Of a DNA stretch of 48,479 bases, positions 1 through 13,567 are shown piece after piece. The notes below the pieces were generated by a model, which worked only from the letters and a program-made list of their open reading frames with translations, was not told where the DNA came from and searched no databases. The stretch spans positions 1-48,479 of the forward strand of contig JAPOTS010000025.1 in the NCBI GenBank assembly GCA_026709065.1, in the 5' to 3' direction. The stretch comes from Bacteroidota bacterium. Lineage in GTDB: Bacteria; Bacteroidota; Rhodothermia; Rhodothermales; Bin80. A program made the translations under genes and the position numbers. Position 1 is the stretch's first letter. Every line of letters begins with the position of its first letter.

Positions 1-477
1 TGTAAAGGTTAGTTTGACTAAATTTAATCAATTCCACAGAAAACGCAGTAGAACCAACGTGTAATACAACTTCGGATCTAGTGCTTCTAATATTTACCCC
101 CAGAAACATTCTCAATTGGTAGAGTGCGTCCTGTCAAAAACTCATAAAAAACCAAATACGTCGGGCGTATTTTCCTGTGGGATTAGATTTAATGTATTCG
201 GTAATTTCATTTTCTGAAATGGACTCAAAGATAATTTTCAATGAGCTCAAACGCACACCATCATACTTTAGAGCAAATACTAGGTGGTCTCCAATGGTAT
301 CGCCTGGCCAATAATGAGATGAGAAGATGTCTTCAACATGATTTCCCTTTACATTCTGCTTGCGCCCCCATGATGTTGCAACATAGGATCTGTGGAAATT
401 CGGCATTCCCCTTAATTCAATCTGCTCAAGAGATAGGTGTAACCAGCAGGGCTTACTTTTGAAAAATCAGAACTCAT
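1..477 (-). pseudogene. Fic-family protein, N-terminal part, frameshifted remnant
   Basis: Reading the minus strand from an ATG at 475-477, the conceptual protein opens MSSDFSKVSPAGYTYLLSR. It then needs a frame change near 411-417 to continue as GMPNFHRSYVAT and on through KSNPTGKYARRIWFF. A second shift, in the T run near 146-152, restores YEFLTGRTLPIENVSGGKY. A third, near 85-90, gives LEALDPKLYYT, and a fourth near 55-60 gives GSTAFS. PTGKYARRIWFxYEFLTG and the LDPKLYYT stretch are typical of the region preceding the catalytic core in large Fic (AMP-transferase-like) proteins. The HPFxxGNGR motif would lie beyond the left edge and cannot be seen. Several independent frame breaks and a TAG after GGKY make a working protein very unlikely. 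Identification rests on remembered family motifs. Confidence 0.72.
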
Positions 478-1574
478 GGGTTTAATTTAAAATAATTCAT
501 AATAGTCCTAATAATATAATTATTGACACCGTTAGTGAAATAAATCATTATTAGTGGCAAAACCTGATAGGACGATTGAAGTGCTTTACCCCGCATGTGG
601 TGACATTGCCTAATGTTGAGCATAGGAGTCAAGGATTGTGATTGTAGAGGATCTAGTCAATTTCTGCGAGCTGGAATCCGAATAGCCATGATTTGAGAGG
701 CCTCAGCTAAGTGGATATCATCCTCGGAATACCATGAATGCCCTTTTCTTTGTCCAAGGATCCAATCCTGATTCCCAATCAGTTGAATTTCGTAGAGTAC
801 CTTTTCGACAGTCAATGTTTCTAAGGTAGTCGCTTCTACTGACGGAGTGGATTGTTGATTTGATCGATAAAAACGGTGATGAGGTCTGTAAGCAGTTGGC
901 ATAAATGGAGATTAGCTGAAATCAGTGCAATTATACAGCAAAAACCCCTTTCAAAAATCAACAAAATACACACAAGAAATGCACAGTCATTCACACTGAA
1001 AAAATAGGAGTAAAATTTTTGAATGCGCATGAAAATAGAATCGTAATGTGAGCAATGCTTCTACGTGAAGATTACTATGATCTGGATCATATTTCATGGT
1101 CTTAGAAGTGTTTTAAGCAAAACTTAAATATCTCATCTTTTGATGTCCCTAACTTGAAGTGTACTGAATAGCTAGTTCAGTTTTAATAAAAATGATCCAC
1201 AAGTCGGGCAGTTGACAAACCGCTGATTAGGGTTTAGAGCGTAAATGATTATAGAACATATCCTGGTGTGATTGATGAGATAGTGGCACAGATGAGGAGA
1301 TAGAAATTTGTGATATATTGTTCCTAATCATGATTGATATAGTCAATATCATTGAAACATACTCAATTACGAAGAATTACAATTCAGAGATTAAGTGCAT
1401 AGAATTTAGAATATCTCTGATATCCCGTACTTTAATTTTGAGAGCTGTCAGAGAAAGTGTTCAATGATCTTGCATGTGAGACAATAATCATCACACATGT
1501 TTGATTTCGGATTCATTAAGCATTTATATTAGTATATTACCTTAATAGTTTAGCCTCCAAACTGATAAACTACC
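478..1574. other. 1.1 kb without a supported gene
   Basis: This AT-rich stretch lies between the Fic remnant and the VOC gene. An 81-codon minus-strand frame (657-902) resembles no family I recognise and has no operon partner. I see no RNA gene, no CRISPR-like repetition and no convincing transposase motif. It is most likely decayed DNA, like the other gene-poor stretches of this window, but nothing here proves that. Confidence 0.5.
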
Positions 1575-1955
1575 ATGCCAACATCTAAACTATGGGTTGA
1601 TTTGACGGTTGATCATGCCGAGGTTCTACGAGGTTTTTATTCCGATGTCATTGGATGGAAATCAGAGGCCGTAGATGTGGGTGAGTATAACGATTATATC
1701 ATGACAGAGAATGGAGAGTTAATTGCCGGAATTTGTCACAATCGTGACACAAACTATGGGGTACCACCCGTCTGGATCCCTTATTTTGAAGTTGAATCCT
1801 TGGAGAAGAGTCTACAGATGTGTATCAATCAAGGAGGTAGAGTGATTAAACCCATTGCCGTCATCATGGAAAGCAAGCAATATGCGGTCATTCAAGATCC
1901 ATGTGGGGCGGTCTGTGCGATTTGGTCTGAGACAATTACATCATCAGATCGTTAA
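1575..1955 (+). CDS. VOC (glyoxalase/bleomycin-resistance fold) family protein
   Basis: This 126-residue single-domain protein has the vicinal-oxygen-chelate pattern. A first beta-alpha-beta unit reads WVDLTVDHAEVLRGFYSDVIGW, followed by the mid-protein PYFEVESLEKSLQMCINQGG and the closing YAVIQDPCGAVCAIW. The length matches small stand-alone VOC proteins that dimerise to build the metal site. The substrate cannot be told from the sequence. It could be a glyoxalase-like enzyme or a small-molecule-binding protein. It is the first gene of a plus-strand group; the DUF1761 gene starts 24 nt after its stop, so co-transcription is likely. Confidence 0.8.
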   Translation: MPTSKLWVDLTVDHAEVLRGFYSDVIGWKSEAVDVGEYNDYIMTENGELIAGICHNRDTNYGVPPVWIPYFEVESLEKSLQMCINQGGRVIKPIAVIMESKQYAVIQDPCGAVCAIWSETITSSDR

Positions 1956-1979
1956 TGAGTCATCAAACATTTATGTGTC

Positions 1980-7322
<5,343 letters not shown>

Positions 7323-7576
7323 ACTGCTTGATGGGTGCCTTCAGTTTGACTCACTAACCCGCTACTCCCATCAGGTAAGATATAATCCGCGAAAATGAAT
7401 ATACAATATGACTGACAATAATTCGCTTTATCTTCAATAGGAGGAAATATTTGAAGCCACCCTCCAAGAGCATGATGCATCATTTCTTATGGTGAGCTTT
7501 TTCTCAATAAAATCGGAAAATATTTAAATATTAATGCCCCTATGACTTTCAGCAACATTTCATAAGGGAACAATGA

Positions 7577-7888
7577 TCAATTCCAATCAGGAGGACGCTT
7601 TTCGCAATGCTTGGACTCCCCCCACCCCCACTGACAGAGCGCTTGCCTGATATGAGAAGTGCAGTAGTTGACCGAAGATATGAGAAGAATCACCAACAAA
7701 ACCCAACGAGCCAATGCAATGACATTAGGAAAAAATTTGTCAATCAAATACTTGAATAAACCACCAACAGTTCTTTGGCATCTCCAAAATTCAGGAAGTA
7801 TGTCAGTATCAAATGAGAATTTATCCGAAAGCTTAGATTTGAGTTGGCTACCATCTTGATTGTCTAAATTTAGATTGATATCTTTCAA
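7577..7888 (-). CDS. Small membrane-anchored ORF next to the Panacea remnant
   Basis: This 103-codon frame starts with TTG two bases after the stop of the Panacea remnant, on the same strand, which suggests translational coupling. It has a polar N-terminus (INLNLDNQDGSQLKSKLSDKF) and one strong hydrophobic segment (VIALARWVLLVILLISSVNYC). The tail is short and Cys/Trp-rich. I do not recognise a family. Small membrane proteins are among the toxins paired with Panacea-domain (PanA) antitoxins, so a partner role is possible, but this rests on position only. The C-terminal third reads like non-coding drift, so it may itself be degenerate. Confidence 0.35.
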   Translation of the reverse strand: MKDINLNLDNQDGSQLKSKLSDKFSFDTDILPEFWRCQRTVGGLFKYLIDKFFPNVIALARWVLLVILLISSVNYCTSHIRQALCQWGWGESKHCEKRPPDWN

Positions 7889-7890
7889 AA

Positions 7891-8463
7891 CTATAGGTTG
7901 TTCTTAATATACTCTTCATAGTAAGGCTGAATCACATGATCGGGAATATGCTTTGATCCTCCGAGTCCAAATACTTCTAATCCTTTTGCACGACACTGAT
8001 CCCATGGTCCGCCAGCCTAGTGCGTGTAGTTAATCAATTATGCACCGTCTAAATCGGAATAAACGTTATACACCCAATCTAAGTGACTAGTACTTTCTGT
8101 GTCTTTTTGCATAAATTCTTCAATATCCACAGAAATGACATCTTCATATTTTGAAGTGTCATCCTTCCCGAACTGATATCTAGTTTTGATATGATCAATT
8201 GTTACCAAATTATTACCAAAATGCTTTAAAGTGTGATATATTCCTACAACTACTGGACCAAACCTCCAAGCTTGGATACGCTTCGGGCTATAATCAATTA
8301 GCGGACGATCCAACAGACCCAAGGTCCAACCATGCAAAATGAAGGCAAGCTTATTAACTTGGAGAGGGGTCAAGCCCTATCTGCCGATTTCTTTGGACTT
8401 AGTCAACAAAAACGAAATTATTATAGCCTCTGTGGCCAGGGGTTGAATAGTTTTATGCGACAT
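7891..8463 (-). pseudogene. Panacea-domain (SocA/PanA-like) antitoxin gene with three in-frame stop codons
   Basis: From the ATG at 8461-8463 a single frame runs 190 codons to a TAG at 7891-7893. It is interrupted only by TAG (8377-8379, codon 29), TAA (8038-8040, codon 142) and TAG (8017-8019, codon 149); no indel is needed. The conceptual product has the Panacea hallmarks: LTPLQVNKLAFILHGW, IQAWRFGPVVVGIYHTLKHFG near the middle, and C-terminal AGGPWDQ with IPDHVIQPYYEEYI. Panacea proteins act as antitoxins, often paired with small toxins. A TTG at 8371-8373 could in principle give a 111-residue internal fragment lacking both ends. The small membrane-protein ORF follows directly. Glutamine would be plausible at each stop position (CAG/CAA to TAG/TAA), but without an alignment this is a guess. 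Confidence 0.78.
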
Positions 8464-8609
8464 TTGATAGAGAAGATAAACCCATGATTACAAATCAAAA
8501 TGTTCTAATAATATAGAACACCATTATAGCGTTTAATCATTAGAGTTGTTACAAAAGAGTTAGAGCCTTAGGGTATCATCTGATTAGTACTAAAACACAC
8601 ATAACTAAG
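8464..8609. other. Short AT-rich spacer, nothing recognised
   Basis: This sequence separates the start of the Panacea remnant from the DUF1501 remnant. No coding or repeat structure is visible. A promoter for the Panacea gene would have lain here, but no motif stands out. Confidence 0.4.
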
Positions 8610-8960
8610 ATAAGATTCTGTGGACCACCCTACCGCCTAATCGGTTAAGCGAATATTCGCCCACTAAAGCGATACGTCAAATGCTAACGCTCTAAACCCA
8701 ATAAGCACAAAGTTTTTGCAAGCAAATCATGGTTCGTTATTCTTTTGTAACAACGCGATATCCTTCTCATCTGCTGCTTTTTAGACAGTGCCCCTCTGAT
8801 TCCAGCCCCTTCTAGACAAATAGTTAATGCCGATGGATTATGATCATGTCCATCAGTACACTGAGCGAAGGGAGGTATCCATACGATTACCCCATATAGC
8901 ACCATTGATATGAAAGGCGTTTTGGAGTCAAATGCGATGATAAATCTGGTATCTTGGAAG
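8610..8960 (-). pseudogene. DUF1501 (sulfatase-like) protein, C-terminal remnant
   Basis: The minus strand translates through PPFAQCTDGHDHNPSALTICLEGAGIRG, then ITNHDLLAKTLCLLGLER. After an in-frame stop it continues HLTYRFSGRIFA and, past more stops, GGPQNL. This order matches the C-terminus of DUF1501 proteins (GRDHNP, AGGGxxGG, HDLHATxLHLLGL, LTYRxxGRDFRLTDVHG). A frame change is needed upstream of PPFAQ, where another frame gives AIWGNRMD in place of the usual WGGEFGR. The fragment is truncated on its N-terminal side close to the IS66 remnant. DUF1501 proteins are usually exported and paired with DUF1800 or PSD1-type proteins; no partner is visible here. Confidence 0.68.
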
Positions 8961-8974
8961 CAGGTGGTCAACTT

Positions 8975-9200
8975 GCATGGTATGTTGGGAGAGCTGACAT
9001 GATTATTGGATGACGGGGAGGTAGAGATTGATGCCAATATCTAAAAAATAGAGTTCGCCCGATTGTAATAGGACGAAAGAATTATCTGTTGCTGGCTATC
9101 ATGAAGCGGCTCAATATGCGGCAATTATCCATTCGTTACTCAACACCTGCACCTTGCATGGGGTAAACTAGGAGTTGTTGGTGGGTGTGCAAAACGGATT
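8975..9200 (+). mobile_element. IS66-family transposase, C-terminal remnant
   Basis: Plus-strand translation gives LLDDGEVEIDANI, a stop, then (with a frame change) NRVRPIVIGRKNYL, and after another change VAGYHEAAQYAAIIHSLLNTCTLHGVN. This is the standard C-terminal end of IS66 TnpC (YLEDGRLEIDNNxxENxIRPxALGRKNxLFAGSxxAAxxAAxxYSLxxTCKLHGVN). At least two frameshifts and several stops mean it is dead. The rest of TnpC, TnpA and TnpB and the terminal repeats were not found. It abuts the truncated end of the DUF1501 remnant on the opposite strand, so it probably inserted there. Confidence 0.78.
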
Positions 9201-9411
9201 ATCACGATTGTTGAAGATGAATTGTACAGGCTGTTACAGTAACAATGAAGGGTAACAATAGAGGCTCAATTTCGAAAGCAGCGTAGATAAGTCTCGGCAG
9301 AAATTGGTCAACGATTCTCCCAAAAATACAACGGCCTATGAGGATGCCATCAGTAAGCAAAACAGACGAACACTCTCAGTGTGATGATAGTTAAGTTATT
9401 GGTGTATAGTA

Positions 9412-9442
9412 TTATCGTATGGATAACTGTTTTATCGTATGG
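9412..9442. repeat. Two 11-bp direct repeats TTATCGTATGG, 20-bp period
   Basis: TTATCGTATGG occurs at 9412-9422 and again at 9432-9442, just past the 3' end of the heme operon. The function is unknown. It may be residue of an insertion event in the adjoining graveyard. Confidence 0.4.
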
Positions 9443-9508
9443 TCATCTATACCATCTGTTCTCACAGGTGACAACATCATTTTTTCAGATACGCTGAATA
9501 CAACCTAA

Positions 9509-10831
9509 TTACCGTTCAAGAACTCGGTTTGCGACCAGTGTACTGAGACGGATGCAGTCTGGAATTCCTACTCCAACAAGGTAATTTCCAGTGAGGTACA
9601 GGCCATCCATGGATTCAATCATGCTTTGAATTTTTTCAATGTGTTCTTGATGCCCCAATTGATATTGTGGTAAAGCATCTTGATGATGATAGATTCTGGT
9701 GAGCATCGGGGTAGACGTAATGTTTAAGGCTTTCTCCAATTCTGAACGCGCTTTCATGATCACATCGCGATCTGGCAAATCCGTGCCTCGTAGGTAGAGC
9801 CTAAATAATTGGGTTTCTGCGGAGGAGCGTCCAGTGTATTTGTTGGTACTCCACGTACATGCAGAGATCGCCTCCTCCGATGCAATTAAATGACCATGCC
9901 CTCGCAGTGACTGCTTCACATCTTTTTTGTGATACGCTAAATGAATCATCGTTCCTGATCGATATGGGATTTCAAAAAGCAAGGCCGCTAATTCTGCATT
10001 CACTGAATGGATGATTTTGGCCGCCACCCATGCAGGCACTGCAAAAATGATATGACTCGCAGAGATGGGAGATTGTCCATCAATATGCACATTCCAGTGA
10101 GTGTCTGATCGCTTGATGTGTGTCACTGTGTATCCAAGTCGGATACGGTCTTTTGAAGATTCATATAGAGCATCAATCAATGACGAGAGTCCATTGGGAA
10201 GAGTCCGAAATTCTGCCTGGTGTTTATCTGCACCGATGCGATGTGCACCTAAAATTAAACTCCCGTAATTTGATTCAAGATGCCTTAAATGAGGTAGGAT
10301 GGCTTGCATGCTCAGATGCTCAACATCGTCGCCCGCAAACCCACCTAACAGAGGTTTAATAAGATTCGTAAAGGCCTCGCGTCCAAATCGCCTGATAAAG
10401 AAATGTGCAACGGATTCATCGGATGCGTCTTGCTTGGGAGGAACCACAAGTTCCAGAAAGAGGCGGAGTTTACCAAGTGAGCTCAGAAGGGGTGAGCGGA
10501 TATATGGCCATTGTCGCTGTGGCAAGAGACCACCTGGTAATAAATACATCTTGTGGCCCCGTCGCAAATAGACCCCACGCTGAGAGTCATTCGGTCTTTG
10601 CAGAGACAATCCCAAAGACTTACAAAGCTCAACGGCTTCTGGTTTATTGGCCAGAAAACCATCAGGCCCATGCTCAATCATGAACCCGTGATCATGTTCT
10701 GTATAGATGGATCCTCCGAGTCGGTCTCTCTGCTCAAGTAGAAGGACCTCGCCAGAATCAGGAGCTTGACACAGTGTCCATGAAGCACTCAATCCACTGA
10801 TTCCGCCTCCAATGATCACGGTTCGTTTCAT
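9509..10831 (-). CDS. hemY: HemY-type FAD oxidase (coproporphyrinogen III or protoporphyrinogen IX oxidase)
   Basis: This 440-residue flavoprotein removes six electrons from a porphyrinogen, using O2. The N-terminus has a Rossmann dinucleotide motif (VIIGGGISGLSASWTL) and the FAD-binding LLEQRDRLGGSIYTE. The C-terminus closes with LTGNYLVGVGIPDCIRLSTLVANRVL, the second FAD contact of the HemG/HemY/PPOX family. Its start overlaps the hemH stop by 4 nt (ATGA), so it is the last gene of the heme operon. Because a CpfC-like ferrochelatase and a HemQ-family protein lie in the same operon, oxidation of coproporphyrinogen III (CgoX role) is the likelier reaction. The sequence alone does not decide the substrate. 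Confidence 0.92.
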   Translation of the reverse strand: MKRTVIIGGGISGLSASWTLCQAPDSGEVLLLEQRDRLGGSIYTEHDHGFMIEHGPDGFLANKPEAVELCKSLGLSLQRPNDSQRGVYLRRGHKMYLLPGGLLPQRQWPYIRSPLLSSLGKLRLFLELVVPPKQDASDESVAHFFIRRFGREAFTNLIKPLLGGFAGDDVEHLSMQAILPHLRHLESNYGSLILGAHRIGADKHQAEFRTLPNGLSSLIDALYESSKDRIRLGYTVTHIKRSDTHWNVHIDGQSPISASHIIFAVPAWVAAKIIHSVNAELAALLFEIPYRSGTMIHLAYHKKDVKQSLRGHGHLIASEEAISACTWSTNKYTGRSSAETQLFRLYLRGTDLPDRDVIMKARSELEKALNITSTPMLTRIYHHQDALPQYQLGHQEHIEKIQSMIESMDGLYLTGNYLVGVGIPDCIRLSTLVANRVLER

Positions 10832-11790
10832 TCATTTAACCATTGGGCACTCACCGCCTGCTTTCGGATTAATCTTGCCAGAGTCTTGACAAATATGGGA
10901 TCGCTATTGAGAGATGGAGGACGCTCCAGACGCATGTTGTATTTCTTAGCGACGGCTTGGGCTTCAATATCTATATCGTAGAGAATCTCAACATGATCAC
11001 ATACAAATCCTACAGGAATACTGATGACGTTATGGATCCCCTGATCCGCTAGCTCAACCAGATAATCCTCTAATTGTGGCCCGAGCCAGGGTTCAGGGCT
11101 CCGCCCCTCAGACTGATAGCAGGTGGACCATTGATCAGTTGCAAGGCCGGCGACATCGGCCACAAGAGCAGCAGTCTCCTTGAATTGGATAGGATAGGGG
11201 TCTTTCTCTTTAACGATTCGGACAGGTAGGCTGTGAGCACTAAATATGACATGAACACTAGGGCGCTCTTCTACAGAAAATCGCTCCAGTCCGATCTGAA
11301 CCCGATGAGCAAATGCTTCAATCAATCCTGGGTCATCATGGTAGCTCTGAATATGGGAAAAATCAATTTCACCGCGATAGAAATTGAGCCCCGCATGAAT
11401 CTTCTTCTGATACTTTGCAATACTCATTCCGCTATATTGAGGTGCCAAAACAAGGCTGACAGAGCGCTTAATTCCATCATCAATCATCTGTCCTACGGTC
11501 TCTTCTATCCATGGTGCCCAATGGCGCATCCCTAAATAGGGCTTGAAGTGCGCCATCTGATTGGGCAGATTCACAAGTTTCATGATGGCATCCATGGTTT
11601 CAATGGTGAGTTTCAATAGCGGAGAGGAGCCGCCAATCAGCCTGTAATTGCGCGTAATTTCATCAAGTACTTTCTTTGGGGTCGTTCGGCCTGCCCGGAT
11701 ATCTGAAAGATAACCTGGGATCTCATCAAGACCATCGGGCCCACCATAGGCCATAAACAAAATTCCAATTTGTGGTTTAGGATTTGGCAT
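10828..11790 (-). CDS. hemH: Ferrochelatase, resembling coproporphyrin ferrochelatase (CpfC)
   Basis: This 320-residue enzyme inserts Fe2+ into a porphyrin. It has Tyr15 in MAYGGP, metal-site His186 in FSAHSLP and the acidic GFVCDHVEILYD segment near residue 265. QSEGxxPEPWLGP and YLGMRHWAPWIEE resemble closely the remembered Bacillus subtilis HemH, which is a coproporphyrin ferrochelatase. There is no C-terminal [2Fe-2S] or transmembrane extension. It overlaps hemE by 14 nt upstream and hemY by 4 nt downstream. Assignment as ferrochelatase is firm; the coproporphyrin preference is inferred. Confidence 0.95.
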   Translation of the reverse strand: MPNPKPQIGILFMAYGGPDGLDEIPGYLSDIRAGRTTPKKVLDEITRNYRLIGGSSPLLKLTIETMDAIMKLVNLPNQMAHFKPYLGMRHWAPWIEETVGQMIDDGIKRSVSLVLAPQYSGMSIAKYQKKIHAGLNFYRGEIDFSHIQSYHDDPGLIEAFAHRVQIGLERFSVEERPSVHVIFSAHSLPVRIVKEKDPYPIQFKETAALVADVAGLATDQWSTCYQSEGRSPEPWLGPQLEDYLVELADQGIHNVISIPVGFVCDHVEILYDIDIEAQAVAKKYNMRLERPPSLNSDPIFVKTLARLIRKQAVSAQWLNE

Positions 11791-12850
11791 GATCGTAATT
11801 GTGAATAAACTCTATGAGTCTCTCTACATTCTCAATGGGTGTCGTCGGTAAAATACCATGCCCTAAATTAAAAATATGCCCCGGGTTTCCGCCGATTTTT
11901 TGCATGACTTCAGTGGCATGGGGCAACAGTTCACGCCATGGACCTAGAAGTGTGCAGGGGTCTAAGTTTCCCATGACGGGTTTGTTGACAAGCCGACGTC
12001 CTTGATCAATCGGAATTCGCCAGTCCATGGCGATGACATGGCCTCCGGCCTGGGCAATAGAATCTAAATAAGCTCCAGTGTTTGTGCTGAAATGAATCAC
12101 GGGGATATTCGGCTCAATTGCCGTAATCACACGGCGACTATATGGCTGTACATAGCGCTCATAGTCATAGCGACTTAAGGCTCCAACCCAAGAATCAAAT
12201 AGCTGGACGCAATCTACACCTGCATGAACTTGAGCATTGAGATAATCAATGGTGACTCCGCATAATTTGATCATAAGTCGATCCCATGCTGCGGGCTCTA
12301 AGTACATAAATTCCTTGGTGAGTGCAAAGGTTCGTGTTGCGCCGCCTTCAATCGCATAACTGGCCAAGGTAAATGGGGCTCCTGCAAATCCAATGAGGGG
12401 TATATGGCGAGATTTCAATTGTTGTTGAACGAGATGAATGGCCTCCAGAGTCGCCCCCATGACTTCATTTGCGGGTGGAACTCCAAGAAGATCTACGGCT
12501 TTCGTGCTTCGGATGGGACTTCCGATCGTGGGTCCAATGTCGGGCACAAATGAAAGATCAAGCCCCATCCCTGCAAGGGGAGGCAGGATATCCGAAAAGA
12601 TAATTGCTGCATCTAAATCAAAACGTTCCAGGGGCATGAGTGTGATTTCAGCAGCGACCTCTGGTGTATTGAGCGCTTCTTCCATGGTCATACGATTTCT
12701 GAGTTGGACATATTCAGAAAGATAGCGCCCAGCCTGCCGCATGATCCAGATGGGTGTGGCATCCACGGGTTCTGCCCGGCAAGCCTTCATAAATCGCTCA
12801 TATCCTGTCATCACGGACAAATCAAGGAAGTTGGGTTTGCCATAGGACAT
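11777..12850 (-). CDS. hemE: Uroporphyrinogen III decarboxylase
   Basis: HemE decarboxylates the four acetate side chains of uroporphyrinogen III to give coproporphyrinogen III. The 357-residue protein carries PIWIMRQAGRYLSEY near the N-terminus, the central GFAGAPFTLASYAIEGG, and the C-terminal GNPGHIFNLGHGILPTTP. All are family signatures. The ATG at 12850 gives a 29-nt overlap with hemQ and has AGGA just upstream. A later in-frame ATG at 12811 (MTGYERFMKACR) would remove the overlap and is an alternative start. It is followed by hemH. Confidence 0.97.
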   Translation of the reverse strand: MSYGKPNFLDLSVMTGYERFMKACRAEPVDATPIWIMRQAGRYLSEYVQLRNRMTMEEALNTPEVAAEITLMPLERFDLDAAIIFSDILPPLAGMGLDLSFVPDIGPTIGSPIRSTKAVDLLGVPPANEVMGATLEAIHLVQQQLKSRHIPLIGFAGAPFTLASYAIEGGATRTFALTKEFMYLEPAAWDRLMIKLCGVTIDYLNAQVHAGVDCVQLFDSWVGALSRYDYERYVQPYSRRVITAIEPNIPVIHFSTNTGAYLDSIAQAGGHVIAMDWRIPIDQGRRLVNKPVMGNLDPCTLLGPWRELLPHATEVMQKIGGNPGHIFNLGHGILPTTPIENVERLIEFIHNYDHAKS

Positions 12851-13562
12851 GTCCTACAAAGAACGGTCCTAGATTGGTGAGATACCGTGATGTCTGTTGG
12901 GTCTTGCGCATGCGCTCAATGAGTGCAGATAAAGGATGGAGTTTCTTTCCTAAGATTCCAATGACAAAGTCATTATCATTTTGATCAAGACCATGGCAAG
13001 CTAGCCGTATATCGTGAGCATGGTCACTCCGCCCATAAGCAAGACCAATCCCACCATGCTCCATCAGAATCTTTCTGCGTTCTTCTGCACTGAGGGATTC
13101 AAAGTCGCCAGACCTGCGTACAGGATACCAAATCGCCCAAGGCCACTCTGGGTTACATACGTATCTGCGTGGCCGCTCTATGAGCGTTTCATTGAGGTCT
13201 TGTTCATAGCCGATGGAATAGGTTCGACCGACCATCGTCCACTCTGGGCGGCATTTTAACCCTCTGAATGGGGAGTCTTGCAAAAAGTCAATGAGTTGGG
13301 TGACGAAAAACTGAGGATCTTCAGAAGTGGTCAATAACCCAATTCCATTTGGATCATGAAGGCTTGCATACAGAGCGCCGCTGATCCCCTCCTTCTCTAA
13401 CTCACCATAAAAGAGACTACGTTGTATATCACTCAGACCAGTGAAGACCAATAATTGCATATATAATCGTTGGTCAGAATGGATTGTTTTTCCGTGGGCA
13501 TCTTTGCCATGTTCACGAAGATCAACTCCATCAATGCGCTTTTCTTGAATATCTATAGCCAT
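12822..13562 (-). CDS. hemQ: Chlorite dismutase-family protein, HemQ/ChdC-like coproheme decarboxylase
   Basis: The 246-residue protein ends with a chlorite dismutase-family fold: WPWAIWYPVRRSG, ILMEHGGIG, CHGLDQNDNDFVIGI and RYLTNLGPFFVG. Tyr146 (WYP) aligns with the catalytic Tyr of Gram-positive ChdC, and His169 (MEHG) with its proximal heme ligand. The ChdC Lys four residues after the Tyr is Arg here, and the Trp of GLDxxEWG is Phe. Canonical ChdC converts coproheme to heme b with peroxide. Its place between hemB and hemE supports that role, although the substitutions leave room for a variant. It starts 5 nt after the hemB stop. Confidence 0.85.
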   Translation of the reverse strand: MAIDIQEKRIDGVDLREHGKDAHGKTIHSDQRLYMQLLVFTGLSDIQRSLFYGELEKEGISGALYASLHDPNGIGLLTTSEDPQFFVTQLIDFLQDSPFRGLKCRPEWTMVGRTYSIGYEQDLNETLIERPRRYVCNPEWPWAIWYPVRRSGDFESLSAEERRKILMEHGGIGLAYGRSDHAHDIRLACHGLDQNDNDFVIGILGKKLHPLSALIERMRKTQQTSRYLTNLGPFFVGHVLWQTQLP

Positions 13563-13567
13563 GTAAG

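Noticed and set aside
523..551. TTGACA followed 17 nt later by CATTAT, a sigma70-like promoter
   Set aside because: No gene follows for about 1 kb, and Bacteroidota-type genomes generally do not use this consensus; probably chance in AT-rich DNA.
657..902. 81-codon minus-strand open frame
   Set aside because: No recognisable motif, no operon context, and it lies in DNA that otherwise looks decayed.
7891..8463. Recoding of TAG/TAA as Gln in this organism
   Set aside because: Many genes in the window end normally at TAG or TAA (for example at 23938-23940 and 30609-30611), so a genome-wide altered code is excluded. Only an origin in a recoded element remains conceivable.
8684..9037. 117-codon minus-strand frame as an intact gene
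   Set aside because: Its second half matches the DUF1501 C-terminus and its first half is antisense to the IS66 remnant; it is a chance fusion of two dead genes.
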